Assembly (NCBI RefSeq): GCF_022682495.2
Contig: NC_071396.1
Location: 51,952,022 to 52,016,021, forward strand
Direction: 5' to 3'
Length of the DNA: 64,000 nt
DNA from: Desmodus rotundus
Taxonomy: Eukaryota; Chordata; Mammalia; Chiroptera; Phyllostomidae
Under the pieces are notes generated by a model. It was not told the origin of the DNA. It saw only the letters and a list, made by a program, of their open reading frames with translations, and ran no database searches. A program made the translations under genes and the position numbers. Positions 17,804-35,213 of this stretch are shown here, in pieces (position 1 is the first letter of the stretch; every line of letters starts with the position of its first letter).

Positions 17804-18940
17804 ATTTCCTCAGATGAACTAATATTTTAGCTGGATGTATTATTAGTTGAGTATTTTCTTTCAAAATTGATAGCATTTAATTAGACTACCTGCTATAGTT
17901 TTAAAGGATTCAATTCCTGTTAATAGAAAAAAGTGGAAAAACATTGATAGACTTATGAGTTTTTATAATAAGTGGTTTTGAGTATGTCAATGATTCTCAT
18001 TCTATTAATATATATTCAGATGGTTGAAACATATTCGATTAGAAAAATAAAGCATATTAACATCATTATTCTAGCACTCAGAAATAGTTATCATTAATAT
18101 TAAGTCAACATTATTTAAAAATATTTCTATGACTTCATATAAGAATAAGTGAGTAGATGGAAATAATGTTATAAAATGGACCTATAATAAATGGCTAGCT
18201 TCATAATTAAAACTATCAGATTTTACTTGAACACAATGACTAAATAATATGAAACTATAGAACTTGTTTAAGCTTAAATAAATAATCCCCATAAGGTTAA
18301 AAACAAAATTATCATATTAACATAACTGCCTTACGCTTTCTTTTCACACTTTGACCCTCTTCTCCTCATTTCATTTTATACTTTCTGTTGCATATAGTTA
18401 CCTTATCAATGTTTATAACATTTACAATGCACATTAAAAGGATAATTCCCATAATTGTTTAGATACTTTATGCTTTAAAAATTTGTCATACAATGCTACA
18501 AACCTTTCAATTTTAAGTCTTTCAAGTCTGTACAGAGGTAGCAACTTTTTCATGACATTTACTTCCATATTTTAAATAATATGCTTTTAAATGCTTTTTC
18601 GCAAATTTTAATTTTAGATATGATCCATTTATTTATTTTCTTAAGGGGCTTTCACATGGACACACACACATTTACACATATCCTCTACCCCATCCTCTCT
18701 CAAAGCAATATCATAAAAAGTTCTATTTTAATAGTTTGTATAATTACGACTATGTAAATATCACTTACACCTGAGCCTCATGATGTACTGAGATTTTGTT
18801 TCTTTTCTTTACCTCAAGTAAATAATTGCCTCATTTCACTTTACTTTTCTACTTACATATTTTTAACATATCCTCATACTTTCTAAGTCTAAACTCCTCA
18901 TTGTACTATTAAACTCATCAAGAAATCTCTCAATTCCATT
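17804..18940. other. AT-rich spacer, no gene seen
   Basis: Very AT-rich, with no supported coding region or nameable repeat. A short (ac)n/acacac patch lies near 18658-18675. The counterpart is 43831-44967. Confidence 0.5.
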
Positions 18941-18949
18941 ATTGTCTTC

Positions 18950-20080
18950 TTGGAGTCATCCTGGAGCTACTCAGACTCCTGCTCAGTTGTGTAGTATTTG
19001 CTCTGTAGATCGATTGCATAGCTGGCAGTTTGGAACTTGCTTTAGCCATCATTCTGGGAATTTCTTTTGTCTTTCTCCTGAGTTTGATTTCATTTTATAA
19101 AATCAAATTTTTATTTTGTTTGAGATGGAATTTTAAGTCAGGAATTATTTGCTGCTGGTATTTCGAAGGCATTTGTTGACTTGTCTCCCTGATATTTATT
19201 TACTCTTCTCCCACTCTTTTTGTCTTTATAGGTCCATTTACTTTATATCTTTGCTCTCTATTGTTTAGATGAGGTTTCAGGAGGGAATTCAGATAAATTG
19301 GTGTGTTCACAGTGGAATGAAATGCATTCTTTACTGTCGTTTTATCCCAGCTCCCCCAGACCTCAATCACTTACATTTTTTCACCCTTTTGTTGGTTGGA
19401 TTTCATCAGATGTAGCGCTTTAAGGAAGAATCTATAGGTGCTGTATTTTGTGACTGCTCACATACTTGACAAGTGCAGTTTAGCTGGGTATAAAATTCTT
19501 CAGTCAACTTTCTTTTCCTTAGAGATTTGTTGACATAAAATATTACATTAGTCCTTCCATCATGATTTCTCTGTATTCTTCTATAAGTTGGCTAAATTTC
19601 ATCCTTAAGTAGTTTTTCCAATAAGCACTTGTGAGTGCTAATGGCATATTTTATGAATTCTTTTCTGCTTGCTGCATCGTCGTCTTTGTATTTGAGCAAC
19701 ATCTTGGCTAGGTCTAAAATTATTGAGCCATAATATCTTTCCTTCAGAACCTGGTAAATATTTCCATTGTGTTCGAGTATTGAATGTTGATGAGGGTAAG
19801 CCTGAAGCCTATTTTCCTTACCTGTAGGTGACTTATTTGCTATCTTTGAACTTCATTATCTTTTTCAGGTTATGTCTTGATTTTGATAACTTTGTATCAT
19901 ATTTTCTCCCTGGAACCCAGTGTACCATTTCAATCTGTTCTCTGCAGATATTTTCAAGTATGTCATTTATTATTTATATCTAGTAAGTATAATTGATTTT
20001 TAAATCTTCTGACACCTCCAGTATGTGAAGTTTGTGTGGGTCAGTTTCTTCTGCATTGTTTTGGATCCTTATTCGTGTTG
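18950..20080 (-). repeat. Ancient HAL1/L1 ORF1-region fragment
   Basis: Diverged reverse-complement sequence with the landmarks of ancient HAL1: a 'ccagacctcaatcact' block, 'aggaagaatctataggtgct', 'agctgggtataaaattctt', 'ctgcttgctgcatcg', 'gagcaacatcttggctaggt' and 'gtgtaccatttcaatctgtt'. No open frame. Identification is from remembered repeat structure and the edges are approximate. Duplicated at 44977-46107. Confidence 0.55.
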
Positions 20081-21263
20081 CCTTTGTTTCTTTGTGTGGC
20101 TTACCTGTTTGATTGCCCTTACATTTTTATTTGTAGTGTGACCTCAAAGCAAACATTATATGTTCCATCTTTCAAAAACAGATTTTCATTAGTTCCAGCC
20201 AGGATTCCAGAAACACTATCAGTAGGGGACCAAAACAAACCATGCTTGTGGCTGGAGATTCCTTGCAACTCGATTTATGCAGAATCAAAATATAAACACA
20301 CATGAGGACCAATCAGTAGGTACAATTTCCTAGGCATGGTGTCTTTAATTTTTCTTCTGCTCTACTTAACACCAGGGATTTTTCTATATAGTTCCCTGGA
20401 GTTAGAGCGAGGGGTCAGGTTTACAATTGTTGGGGTCATGCTGTGTTTATATTGTGGATGTAGCCCTGTAGGGGCCCTTAAAATTGGAAGGGCCTTTCTA
20501 TAATATGCCACACTGCTGGTTGGCCTTGAGTTTTGATTTGTATTTCTTTAATCCCATAGAGCTTCAGATCAAAGCCCAAGGGCAAATATTTTCAAATGCT
20601 CCGAGGGCATAAAGAGTTTTGTTGTCCTGACACACTGTTTGTCCTCCATTACAGACTTTTATCAAAATTGGGCTATTTTCATTATGTTTTCTGTTATGTT
20701 TTTAGCTCTTTGATATTTTTAAAGTTATTTTTTAAAAGTCTTGTCCATTATTTTTTGTTGTTGTCCACAAGAGAGTCATCTGAATTATTTATACCATCAG
20801 TTTCAGAAATGAGAAGCCACCTACTGTATTTTTAATATGAGGATGAAATGTTGCTATCGTTTCAGTGATATATTTGGCTATTTTTTCTTTGAATCCATTT
20901 AATCCAATGTTCCACCCATTGGGTACTCTGCCCAGATGAATAATGATCTCCTTTCTCCACTAAACTATAATCTCCTTACAGAGAAGGCATTTTTCTATTG
21001 CATCTAGAAAAAAAATATGTATTGAAGTAAATATAGATGAATGAGTGTTGAATAAATTAATGAACGAATTTCGGTCTGTATTTTATCATCTTTGTCTGAT
21101 TTCTAAGGCTCATGTGAAAGTATCTCATTAGTAAGCCCTAATTTACACCCAGAATAGTAATTCAAAGGAATCTGTAAAATCAAGTTTTAATCTTTCCAGG
21201 CCTGGAATTTTTAAAAGTTCATAAAAGGAAATAGAAATAGATGACAGACACTAAAGGGAAGAG
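20081..21263. other. Spacer, no gene seen
   Basis: Short frames at 20036-20305 and 20596-20835 lack any recognisable domain and lie in old repeat-like sequence. Counterpart 46108-47290. Confidence 0.5.
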
Positions 21264-21456
21264 GCCCTGGCTGGTGTAGCTCAGTGGATTGAGTGCCAGC
21301 CTGCAAACCAAAGGGTTGCCTGTTTGATTCCCAGTCAGGGCGCATGCCTGGGTTGTGGGCCAGGTCCCAATAGGGGGCGCTCGAGAGGCAACGACACGTT
21401 GATATTTCTTCCCTTTCTCCCTCCCATCCTTTCTCTAAAAATAATAGATAAATACA
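21264..21456 (+). repeat. VES-type SINE
   Basis: GCCCTGGCTGGTGTAGCTCAG head, 'gtttgattcccagtcaggg' B-box region and 'ctctaaaaataatagataaa' tail. Duplicated at 47291-47483. Confidence 0.9.
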
Positions 21457-23372
21457 CAATAGAGAAGCATTATTGGTTCAAATGGTCTTGTCTCAGCAAA
21501 TGAATTCATTACTTTATTGCTTTGGGTGCTAAACTTTCAGTAAAAAATTCTTATGGCTACAAAACACACACCAATATAAAGAAATAAAATCATATGCTCT
21601 GCTAATAACCAATTAAATCAGATAATTTATTTGACCCTATCTGCTTGTAAAGGGCAATGGGAGCTACAGGTGAAGTCTGAGTGGGTATGATATACACTAC
21701 TAATCTTACTCAAATATATGTCTCCTCCTTTTATTCATTACTAAAAGACCTCCACGTTTTTAGCTACCCATGTGGATATATGGGCTATATATTGTATTTC
21801 ACAACCCACTGTTGTGACTGGAAGTGGTTTTGCAACTAAGTTATAGCCATAGATATATAAGCACTAATGCCATGGAATACTTCCTGAAAGAAGTCTTTAA
21901 AAAGGAAGGCACAGCCTTTTCTTTCTCTTGTTAGTCTGAATGGAAATGTAGTGGCTGGACATTAGACCGCCGTCTGGACTGTGAGGTGAAGGCCATGTCC
22001 TGAAGGTGGCAGAGCAACCACATGGAGCAAGACGGGGTCCCAGGTAACATGGAGTGCATTTCAGCCACGAGCCTTCTTTTATGAGAGAAAAGTAAAATTC
22101 TATTTTGTGTAAGCCATTGCTGTTATTGGTTCATGTATACTTTCTGGATGAAATTATAGAGAACATATATATTTATGTAGATATTAATAGATGTATAGAT
22201 ATTAAATAGATATGTATAAATTATATAAAACGTAATTCTAGCTGGTGTAGCAAACTTTTAATAAAGTGATATTTAAGCTAAGAACCAAAGAATGAATAGA
22301 AAAAATTGTCAGGCTTATGTGCATATCTTAGAAATCCAGGTTTATTGAGAACAAGCAAAGCAAACAACTAAAGATTTAAGGAAAAAGTCACCTGTTAATA
22401 CCATCAGGTAAGAAAAGAAGTTATTGCATCTAAGAAATACATACAGAAAGAGGGCTTTTGGAAAGTATGAACATAATAAATTAAAATCTCAATAGAAGGG
22501 TTTTAAGATAGGGCTAAGAATATACCCCAGATGATATTGTAAAAATAATTAAAAATGGCAAACAAGAGAGAAAAAACAGAAAAATAGAAAAATTAAAGTC
22601 CATATCAGAGGTCCAACATCTGAATTGTAGTAGCTACAAAAAAAGAGGAAGAAAAAATTCAGTGAAGTAATTCATGCAAAATTTCTAAAGCTGGAGGAAA
22701 TTAGTTTCCTAGTGGAAGGCCTTTACCAATTGTTCCATACAATGGATGCAAATAAGCTCAAACCAAGATATCAATGTTAAATTTAAAATGCTTGGGACAA
22801 TGACAACACACTACAACAAGAAATAAAAATACAGCTCACATATAGAAGATATAAAATAAGATTTACTTTAGACTTAACAAACACATTGGTTTAGGGAGCT
22901 CATTGACAAAATATTTTAAAATACTGAAAAAAATTATTTCCAACCTAAAACCCTATAATCAGTCAAACTTCCAGTTAAGTTTGAGGATAAAATAAAAATA
23001 AGTTTATACGCTCAAGGTCACAATATAATTGAACTCTCATATACCTTTCTCTGGAAACTACATGAAGATATTAAAACGAGAGAGTGATCTAAGAGAGAAG
23101 AAGTCTGAAGAAATAGAAAAAAGAAGATCCAAAACATAATAGAGGTGAAATGAATCCTCAGATGATGTTGAAGGATGGTCCCAGGATAACAGTTGTATCT
23201 CAAATATAGACTAGGCAAGTTTGGAGCTGCATGAGACAGGCATTTTGAAGGATATCATCATCAAGTCCCCTGCTATATATCAATTGAATGAAACTATCGA
23301 ATGATGTGATCTGTTAAAGCCACAGAGTAAACAAAGAAGAAGAAATAAAACCCTAGAAAAAGAAGATCCAAC
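21457..23372. other. AT-rich spacer with an empty L1 insertion site
   Basis: No gene seen. Bases 22064-22080 (GCCACGAGCCTTCTTTT) are the single, unoccupied copy of the target that is duplicated around the L1-derived insert in copy 2. The part at about 21640-22140 may be an old interspersed repeat that I cannot name. Confidence 0.6.
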
Positions 23373-23386
23373 AAGAATGAAAGGCA

Positions 23387-25288
23387 GGAGAACCAAGATG
23401 GGGGCGTAGGTAGACACACTGCGCCTCCTTGCACAACCAGAACTGACAGAAAATCCAACGGCAAGGAAGTCCGACACCAAGGAGATAAAAAATAAACATT
23501 CATCCAGACCGGTAGGAGGGGTGGAGACGGACACCAGGGCGGAGAGGACTCGCGTTGCTGTGGCGGGACCGAGACTGGTGGAGTGTGGGACGAACGGGGC
23601 AGGCAGTCTGACCACGGACAGAGCCTGAGGCCCCACATTCACGCACAGATAAAGCAGACGAACGGCTGGGAGCGAAGCAGACCACACAACCCAGGGCTCC
23701 AGCTCGGGGAAATAAAGCCTCAAACCTGATTGAAAACCCCCGTGGGGGTTGGGGCGGCAGCAGGAAAGACTCCCAGCCTCACAGGAGAGGTCATTGGAGA
23801 GACCCACAGGGGCCTAGAGTGTGCACAAGCCCACCCACTCAGGAACCAGCACCAGAGGGGCCCAGTTTGACTGTGGGTATCGGAGTGAAAGACTGAAATC
23901 CGGAGGAGAGTGAAGCGGGCGCCATTGCTCCCTCTCGGCCCCTCCCCCACATACAGCGTCACAGCACAGCAACCAGTGTTACCCAGCCCCTGTGAACACC
24001 TAAGGCTCCGCCCCTTTAAGTAACAGACGCACCAAGACAAAGAAAAAAAAATGGCCCAAATGACAGAACACTTCAAAGCTCCAGAAAAAATACAACTAAG
24101 TGAGGAAGAGATAGCCAACCTATCGGATACACAGTTCAAAACACTGGTTATTAAGACGCTCACAGAATTGGGTGAATTTGTTCAAAAAGTAGATGAAAAA
24201 ATGAAGCCTATGCTAAGAGAAACAAAGGAAAATGTACAGGGAACCAATAGTGATGTGAAGGAAACTGGGACTCAAATCAACAGTGTGGACCAGAAGGAAG
24301 AAAGAAACATCCAACCAGAAAAGAATGAAGAAATAAGAATTCGGAAAAATGAAGAGAGGCTTAGAAACCTCCAGGACATCTTGAAACGTTCCAACATCCA
24401 AATTATAGGGGTGCCAGAGGAGAAGAGGAAGAACAAAAAATTGAAAACTTATTTGAACAAATAATGAAGGAGAACTTCCCCAATCTGGCAAAGGAAATAG
24501 ACTTCTGGGAAGTCCAGGAAGCTCAGAGAGTCCCAAAGAAGCTGGACCCAAGGAGGAACACACCAAGACACATCATAATTACATTACCCAAGATGAAACA
24601 GAAGGAGAGAATCTTAGAAGCAGCAAGAGAAAAGGACACAGTTACCTACAAAGGAGTTCCCATAATACTGTCAGCAGATTTCTCCAAAGAGACCTTACAG
24701 GCAAGAAGGGGCTGGAAGGAAGTATTCCAAGTCATGAAAGGCAAGGACCTACATCCAAGATTACTCTATCCAGGAAAGCTATCATTTAGAATGGAAGGGC
24801 AGATAACGTGCTTCTCAGATAAGGTCAAGTTCAAGGAGTTCATCATCACCCAAGCCCTTATTATATGAAATGTTAAAGGGAGTTACCTAAGAAAAAGAAG
24901 ATAAAGAATGTGAACAGTAAAAATGACAGCAAACTCACAGTTATTAATGACCACACCTAAAACAAAAACAAGAGCAAACTAAGCAAACAACTAGAACAGG
25001 AACAGAACCATAGAGATGGAGATCACATGGAGGGTTGTCAATAGGGGAGTGGGAGGGGGAGGGGGGAAAGATACAGAGAATAAGTAGCATAGATGATAGG
25101 TGGAAAATAGACAGGAAGAGGGTAAGAATAGTGTAGGAAATGTAGAAGCCAAAGAACTTCTAAGTATGACCCATGGACATGAACTATAGGGGGGGAATGT
25201 GGGAGGGAGGGAGTGGGCAGGATGGAGTGGAGTGGGGGGGGGGAATGGGACAACTGTAATAGCATAATCAATAAATATATTTTAAAAA
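23387..25288 (+). mobile_element. Half-L1 (HAL1-like) element, sense, copy 1
   Basis: About 1.9 kb between 14-bp direct repeats AAGAATGAAAGGCA (23373-23386 and 25289-25302). It starts GGAGAACCAAGATGGGGGCG, like a mammalian L1 5' end. A GC-rich 5' region of about 660 bp is followed by an ORF1 (24051-24868) with one frameshift. It then passes directly into a purine-rich 3' region ending AATCAATAAATATATTTT plus an A tail. No ORF2 is present. The structure fits a non-autonomous half-L1 mobilised by an L1 in trans. The same element, already inserted before the duplication, is at 51269-53170. Confidence 0.85.
24051..24868 (+). pseudogene. L1-type ORF1 with one frameshift
   Basis: L1 ORF1p-like RNA-binding chaperone. 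The frame opened at 24051 (MAQMTEHFKA...) carries the N-terminal and coiled-coil-like part up to about residue 122. Near 24420 one base is missing in the acidic stretch after GVPE. The remainder, from about 24464 (MKENFPNLAKE, QEAQRVPKKLDPRR, PRHIIITLPK, LSADFS, TLQARR), has the RRM and C-terminal-domain signatures of L1 ORF1p and ends at 24868. The related antisense insert in copy 2 keeps this frame open at that position. Confidence 0.85.
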
Positions 25289-25302
25289 AAGAATGAAAGG
25301 CA

Positions 25303-27160
25303 AATAAAATTCCAAGAAAGACAATAAAGGAAATTTCTAGAGTGATAGCTGTGCTTTAGATTTAGATACCTCCCACCTAATTAAGGGGAAACTGGTACCT
25401 CAGGAGACATTGGAATGACCATGTGGAAAACTGTACTGAGAGGCAATAGGGAGTGTGGGATATAGCTAAAGAAAGCAAAGTGAATTAAAAAGTAAAGCAA
25501 TTATTAACCAAGAAAAAAGTGAGAAAAAATATAATTAGTACACAACAATGTTCTCAATGATACTGAGAGTGAAGGAAGGTATTAAGGTCTTTGGAGGTGT
25601 ATAGGAGGTAAAACTGAACTTAACATAATAAAGAGCAACTGGTAATGTCTAAAATGAATTAATCAAGATACAGCAGAATACAGATTAATAGCAGAAGACA
25701 TCAAAAAAAGAGTTTAAAATGGCTGCCTATTGGAAAAGAAACTAGGGAACTGAGGAGGGAATGAGCAGAAAATTATTGCATTTTATTATAAGCCTCTTAG
25801 TATTATTTGATTTTGAACCAAAGTTATATATTTTTAATGTGTTTTAAAAAATAAGTAAAATACAGCTCTTGCCAATCTCCCTAAGAATAAAAAGGAGGTA
25901 AAATAATAAATATTACTAATAAGAACAGAGATACAGCTAAAGATATATAATATAATGAAAACATAATAAATTTGTTAAGTGGTTTTTAAATGAATGGTCT
26001 TTTAAAATAAAATACAAATAACTTTCAAAGAAAACAAAACCTGTATAGATCAATAACCAAGGTAAAATGGAAAAGAGTCACAGATTCACCATGAGCAAAA
26101 CCACCAAACCCAACCCATTTAAAAGGCAAGTTGTAATTAAGCATGCAAAAATAGATGATTAAACATAAAAGCTATGCTGTATAGAAATAGATGAAAACCT
26201 TCCAGACCCATTCTATGAGGCTGGATAGTTTAACACCAAAACCATAGACATTAAACACACACGTGCATACACAGAGCCACATGGGCCAGGAAAATGCTAA
26301 AAGAACGTTGACACATCAAATCCATCTTTGCATTAAAACAATTATGTGTCATAGTTAACTATCATCATATCGAGAACTCAAGAATTAAGAAGCTAAAGAA
26401 TAAAGGTATAATTTCAACACATCAAAATTACTTTAAAATATGAAAGAATAAAGAAAAAGAAGACTTTCTTGATCCAAACAAGGAGCATTTACCCCAAATC
26501 GAGATCAATCATCATAGCTAAAATTGAAATGCTGGGAGCAATTCCACAAAGCTAGGAATGATCTAGTTGCTATCGTTAATTTTAAGAGTATTCATTGCAT
26601 ACCCATGGAAATGCTGGCCATTGAAATTATATGTCAACAATAATTTAAGTTATATTGTTACTTAAAGTGGGTGAAGGATGAAGGTTGGGGAACAGAATGT
26701 GTTCCAGAAAATATCGTGGTTAAAGAGTGAACACCTTGAAACCAGAAGGATTATTTAATTCACGAGAAACAGAAAAGGGCCTTCACTCTGCAGTATGAAC
26801 TCATTATTGTGAGGCTGTTAACAAACAGAGGTAGACTTCTTGATGAGGGCTTCATTTTCTTACATAGTCTTTGCTCTCAGTTTTAAAAGCAGGAGGTTTT
26901 CCTAGGTTTTACTGCTGATGGGGATTCAGAGTTTAATGTCATGCCCCTAGATTAAGAAAAACAACATATTTATTTTTCTATGAACTCAGACTATAAGAGG
27001 GGCGGACGACATAAGCACTCACTGGCATTACTGTGACCGTTTGAGGAAAAAGATGGAACGGAACCTCAAAGACCCTGGGGGACTTAAAACCACGCCAGCT
27101 GCTCTTCTTTCAATCCACCATCTTTTTGTTCTATTCTTGAAAACGGGAATGACATCCACA
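25303..27160. other. AT-rich spacer before gene 4
   Basis: No gene seen. The end (about 26985-27000) has a CTATAAGAGGGGCGG patch that could be promoter-like but is not conserved at other PCDHB genes. Counterpart 53185-55042. Confidence 0.5.
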
Positions 27161-27183
27161 AACCGCAAGGTGGCGCTGCTGCC
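27161..27183 (+). promoter_or_regulatory. Divergent PCDHB CSE of gene 4
   Basis: AACCGCAAGGTGGCGCTGCTGCC keeps the GGTGGCGCTG core but has CAAGG for CGTGG and CTGCTGCC for CTGCAGG. Located 255 bp (from CCGC) before the ATG, matching CSE spacing elsewhere. Confidence 0.82.
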
Positions 27184-27342
27184 TAAAAAGAGGGGAAAGA
27201 CTCACAAAGGATGTTGCAGATTCCAGGGCTCAGAGAAAAGCTGGCGAGTCAGAAAGGTACAGGAAAGGAACCCGTGGCAACCGGAGCTGTGGAAGAGTGG
27301 GGCTCCCGCCCCACAAGCATTGCTGTTACAGCTCATTTCTAA

Positions 27343-29808
<2,466 letters not shown>

Positions 29809-29820
29809 TAAAGAATGAAA

Positions 29821-29826
29821 AATAAA
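29821..29826 (+). terminator. Poly(A) signal of gene 4
   Basis: AATAAA 13 bp after the stop region of gene 4, followed by a TGTATTGTGTCT GU-rich stretch. It implies a very short 3' UTR. Repeated at 57704-57709 behind gene 7. Confidence 0.55.
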
Positions 29827-30473
29827 TGTATTGTGTCTATGAATACATACCTAAGAAATGTATCCTCTATTGCATGTAGAGGAGTGCTTTCACATTATTT
29901 CAAGTATTCTTAAAGAAGGTCACAGAATAAATTTACACAGAAATGGATACAACTTTAGCCCTAAGAAACCTCCACAAAACGTGGAATATATGTGTCTATT
30001 TTATCTCTAGCAATTATGCATTGTGCGCAGTCTATTAAGTGACAAACCTTGTTTGAGATGTTGTAAATCAATGCTCATCGTCTTTGAACTCTACTGCTTT
30101 TTTATTTTCTTGTTTGATTTCAGTGCTGTAGCTGTATACCTTCCCTAAGTTTTAGAAGCACAGATTACACAGTATGTTTTAAAGTTTTTTGAAAAGTAGT
30201 TACTGGACATCATACACTATTTTAACACTTTTAGTCTTAGAAATAAACCTATGAGAAGTATTTTTGAAATAAGCAAATAGAGGCTCAGTAAATTCACTGA
30301 GGCCATCTACTAATACACGGGAGAACTAAGTATCTTTTCTAAATCTTTCTGCTGTTGGGATCTTGCTATGACGCTGTACTCTTTTTCCTGTCATTAGATA
30401 TCACATTGCAAGTTTCTCCACAATTAGAGAGAAGCAACCTTTTCCTCACTTATATTTCTGTTCAATCTTTTTC
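29827..30473. other. 3' flank of gene 4 with a MIR-like fragment
   Basis: No gene seen. About 30230-30330 ('aagcaaatagaggctcagta' and flanks) resembles an antisense MIR fragment at low similarity. Counterpart 57710-58356. Confidence 0.4.
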
Positions 30474-30678
30474 CTTTTTTTAGATTTTATTTATTTATTT
30501 TTAGAGAGAGGGAAGGAAGGGAGAGAAACATCAACGTGTGGTTGCCTTTCATGTGGTCCCCAGTGGCCCCCCACTGGGAACCTGGCCTGCAACCCCGGCA
30601 TGCGCACTGACTGGGAATCGCCCAGCGCCCCTGTGATTTGCAGCCCTCACTCAGTCCTCTCAGCTATACTAACCAGGT
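30474..30678 (-). repeat. VES-type SINE with target-site duplication
   Basis: Antisense VES beginning TTTTTTAGATTTTATTTATTTA. Flanked by GTTCAATCTTTTTC (30460-30473) and GTTCAGTCTTTTTC (30679-30692). The copy-2 version (58357-58561) keeps an exact match in its right repeat. Confidence 0.87.
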
Positions 30679-30692
30679 GTTCAGTCTTTTTC

Positions 30693-32560
30693 TATATTTG
30701 GAAATAATAATGTATTTGTTGGCCTCACATTTTATACTCTTCTAAATTAATAATCCAGCTTTTCTGAAGTAATTATTTAATTATTATTGTTAAAGCTCTG
30801 GCCTGACCAAATCTCAAGTTTAAAAAATGGAAAGATCAATTTGTGTTTTTTCCTTGTCTCAACATATGACCATTTCCCAGAAAAGATTAATGACCCTGAA
30901 TAGAAATATCACATAATTTTGGTTTCTTAATTAGTTTATTGATTTCCTCACATTGTAGTAATGTTTCTACAGTAGTCCTTACCTACCTTTTAAAACACAT
31001 TTTCCTCCTTTAATTTAAAAGTTTGTTTTTAAAGCTTCTAATTCAATATGCCACAGTGCTGAATCAGGAAAGTATAAGAAAAAGAATCGTTTTGAATATG
31101 TAATATCAAAAAAACAAATTACAATTAAATTGTTTAGAGATGCTGGGGAGTTAAGGAGAAGCTGTGTTTGTTATCATAATCCATAACTGCTTTCTCTTAA
31201 ACATTCTCCAGATAATTTTCACACAGCTGTATTGAATGTGTTATAAATTACAGGTGACTTTTAAGATAGTATTATTACTGTGCATTACTAACAGGATATA
31301 ATCTAAGAACAAGAAAAACCCCAGAGTGGTAGAATTTTACATTGTTTTCGTATTGTCAGGATAAAATTATCCAGTTTTTTAAAAAGCAAATGAATGACAT
31401 GGGAAAGGAGAGGAGGAAAACTTCTGCAATGAAAAAAGAGTAATGTGTTGTGAATCTTGTCTGGATCTTGATTTAAACAACTGTGAAAGAATTGGAGAAA
31501 AACTGAACATAGATGCATATATACACTGCTGTTGGGGTCTTGCCATGTGTCTGAAGCCAATAATATTAGCATAGTTTCTTAGGTATGGTATCGCTTTGTA
31601 GTTGTTGTTTAGGTCATTAAACATTAGAAGTGTATAATGAAATATTTATAGGCAAAAATTTAGTTTGTCTGGGATATGAGAATGTTAGCGATATATACAA
31701 TTTTTGAAAAAATATTTATAATTGTTGAAGCTAGTTATGAGTTCCTGTGGGTCCATCATATTATTCTCCTTCTGTATGGGGTTTGAATTTTTTCAAAATA
31801 AAAGTTTTTTTAAAGATTGGCACTGAAAGAAGAGGAGTTAACAAATACAGGAATCCTTCTGAATCCAGAATCACCGCTGCTATCGCAGACTATACCTCTG
31901 TTAGGCAGACTCTCCAGCCCTTCCTCATGTCACCATTTAACACGGAAACTTCCATCTGAGCTAATTCTGCTCACGCACTATTCTACCACGCAAATATTGG
32001 GTGTTTTTCTAGTCATGGCAATGGACTCATGCAAACTCAGCTACCTGGTGGCATCACATTACATGCCTGGTTTGCGTGTGTGTCTCGAAGGTTAATCTGT
32101 CTCTGCCTCAGTGTCCTCATTTGTATGGGGGGAACTCACAGCAGCCCGAGGTAGTAGGTACCATTATAATCTCTATCTTGCAGATGAGAAAACTAAGGCA
32201 GAGGTTAAATAATTTTTCCAAGGTTCATAGATAGCTACTAATTATTCCCATAGTCCATGGCAATAAAAGAGTATTCTGAAAGCATTCGATGTTACTCCAA
32301 TTACATATTTAAAACTTTTCTGCATATATTTCTTTTCGACCAGGCTGTGACAAAAATATTTTCTTTTTGTTCCAATCTCAGTTATCATTACTAAAGCTAA
32401 AAGGCTCCTACTAATATCATTTCTCTTGTGTGGACCTCAGACTATTGTCTGCACCCGTAAGGTCCAGCGATAGTAAGGTTAGTGTTACAACCTGTACAAT
32501 ACAGGCTAGGTTAGAAATAGTGCATCCGTTTTCATCACGGAAAAATGTAAGATCCTGTAA
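30693..32560. other. Spacer before gene 5 with MIR fragments
   Basis: No gene supported; short frames at 31303-31624 and 31747-32095 are in old repeat-like DNA. At about 32085-32145 'tctgcctcagtgtcctcatt' fits a sense MIR. At 32155-32250 'cagatgagaaaactaaggca' fits an antisense MIR, so two MIR pieces lie head to head. About 31720-31810 looks like the A-rich 3' end of an unnamed old retroposon. Confidence 0.55.
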
Positions 32561-32583
32561 GGACGCGTGGTGGCGCTGCAGGA
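32561..32583 (+). promoter_or_regulatory. PCDHB promoter CSE of gene 5
   Basis: GGACGCGTGGTGGCGCTGCAG, 254 bp (from ACGC) before the gene 5 ATG. Identical in copy 2. Confidence 0.9.
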
Positions 32584-32795
32584 TAAGAAGGTACAAACCG
32601 GAACCGCTACTGGGGCTCCATTAACATGCAAAACTCACCAGCAGAGCCTGGAAACCCTCAGGAAGCTAGGGTGTCACAGAAGGACTGGGTCCTCCAAAAA
32701 GAACTGCTCACTGGAATATTTCTGAGGTATCCTGTGCAATAATCACGGTCTCAGATACCGAGTTCTTCATAGCCCAGCAGAACCAGCATTGCTAG

Positions 32796-35213
<2,418 letters not shown>

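Noticed and set aside
23280..23807. 175-codon antisense frame over the half-L1 5' region (also 51162-51689, and 49081-49545 on the other strand)
   Set aside because: Antisense to the GC-rich 5' region of the half-L1. It is shared between element copies because the element is, and has no protein family features.
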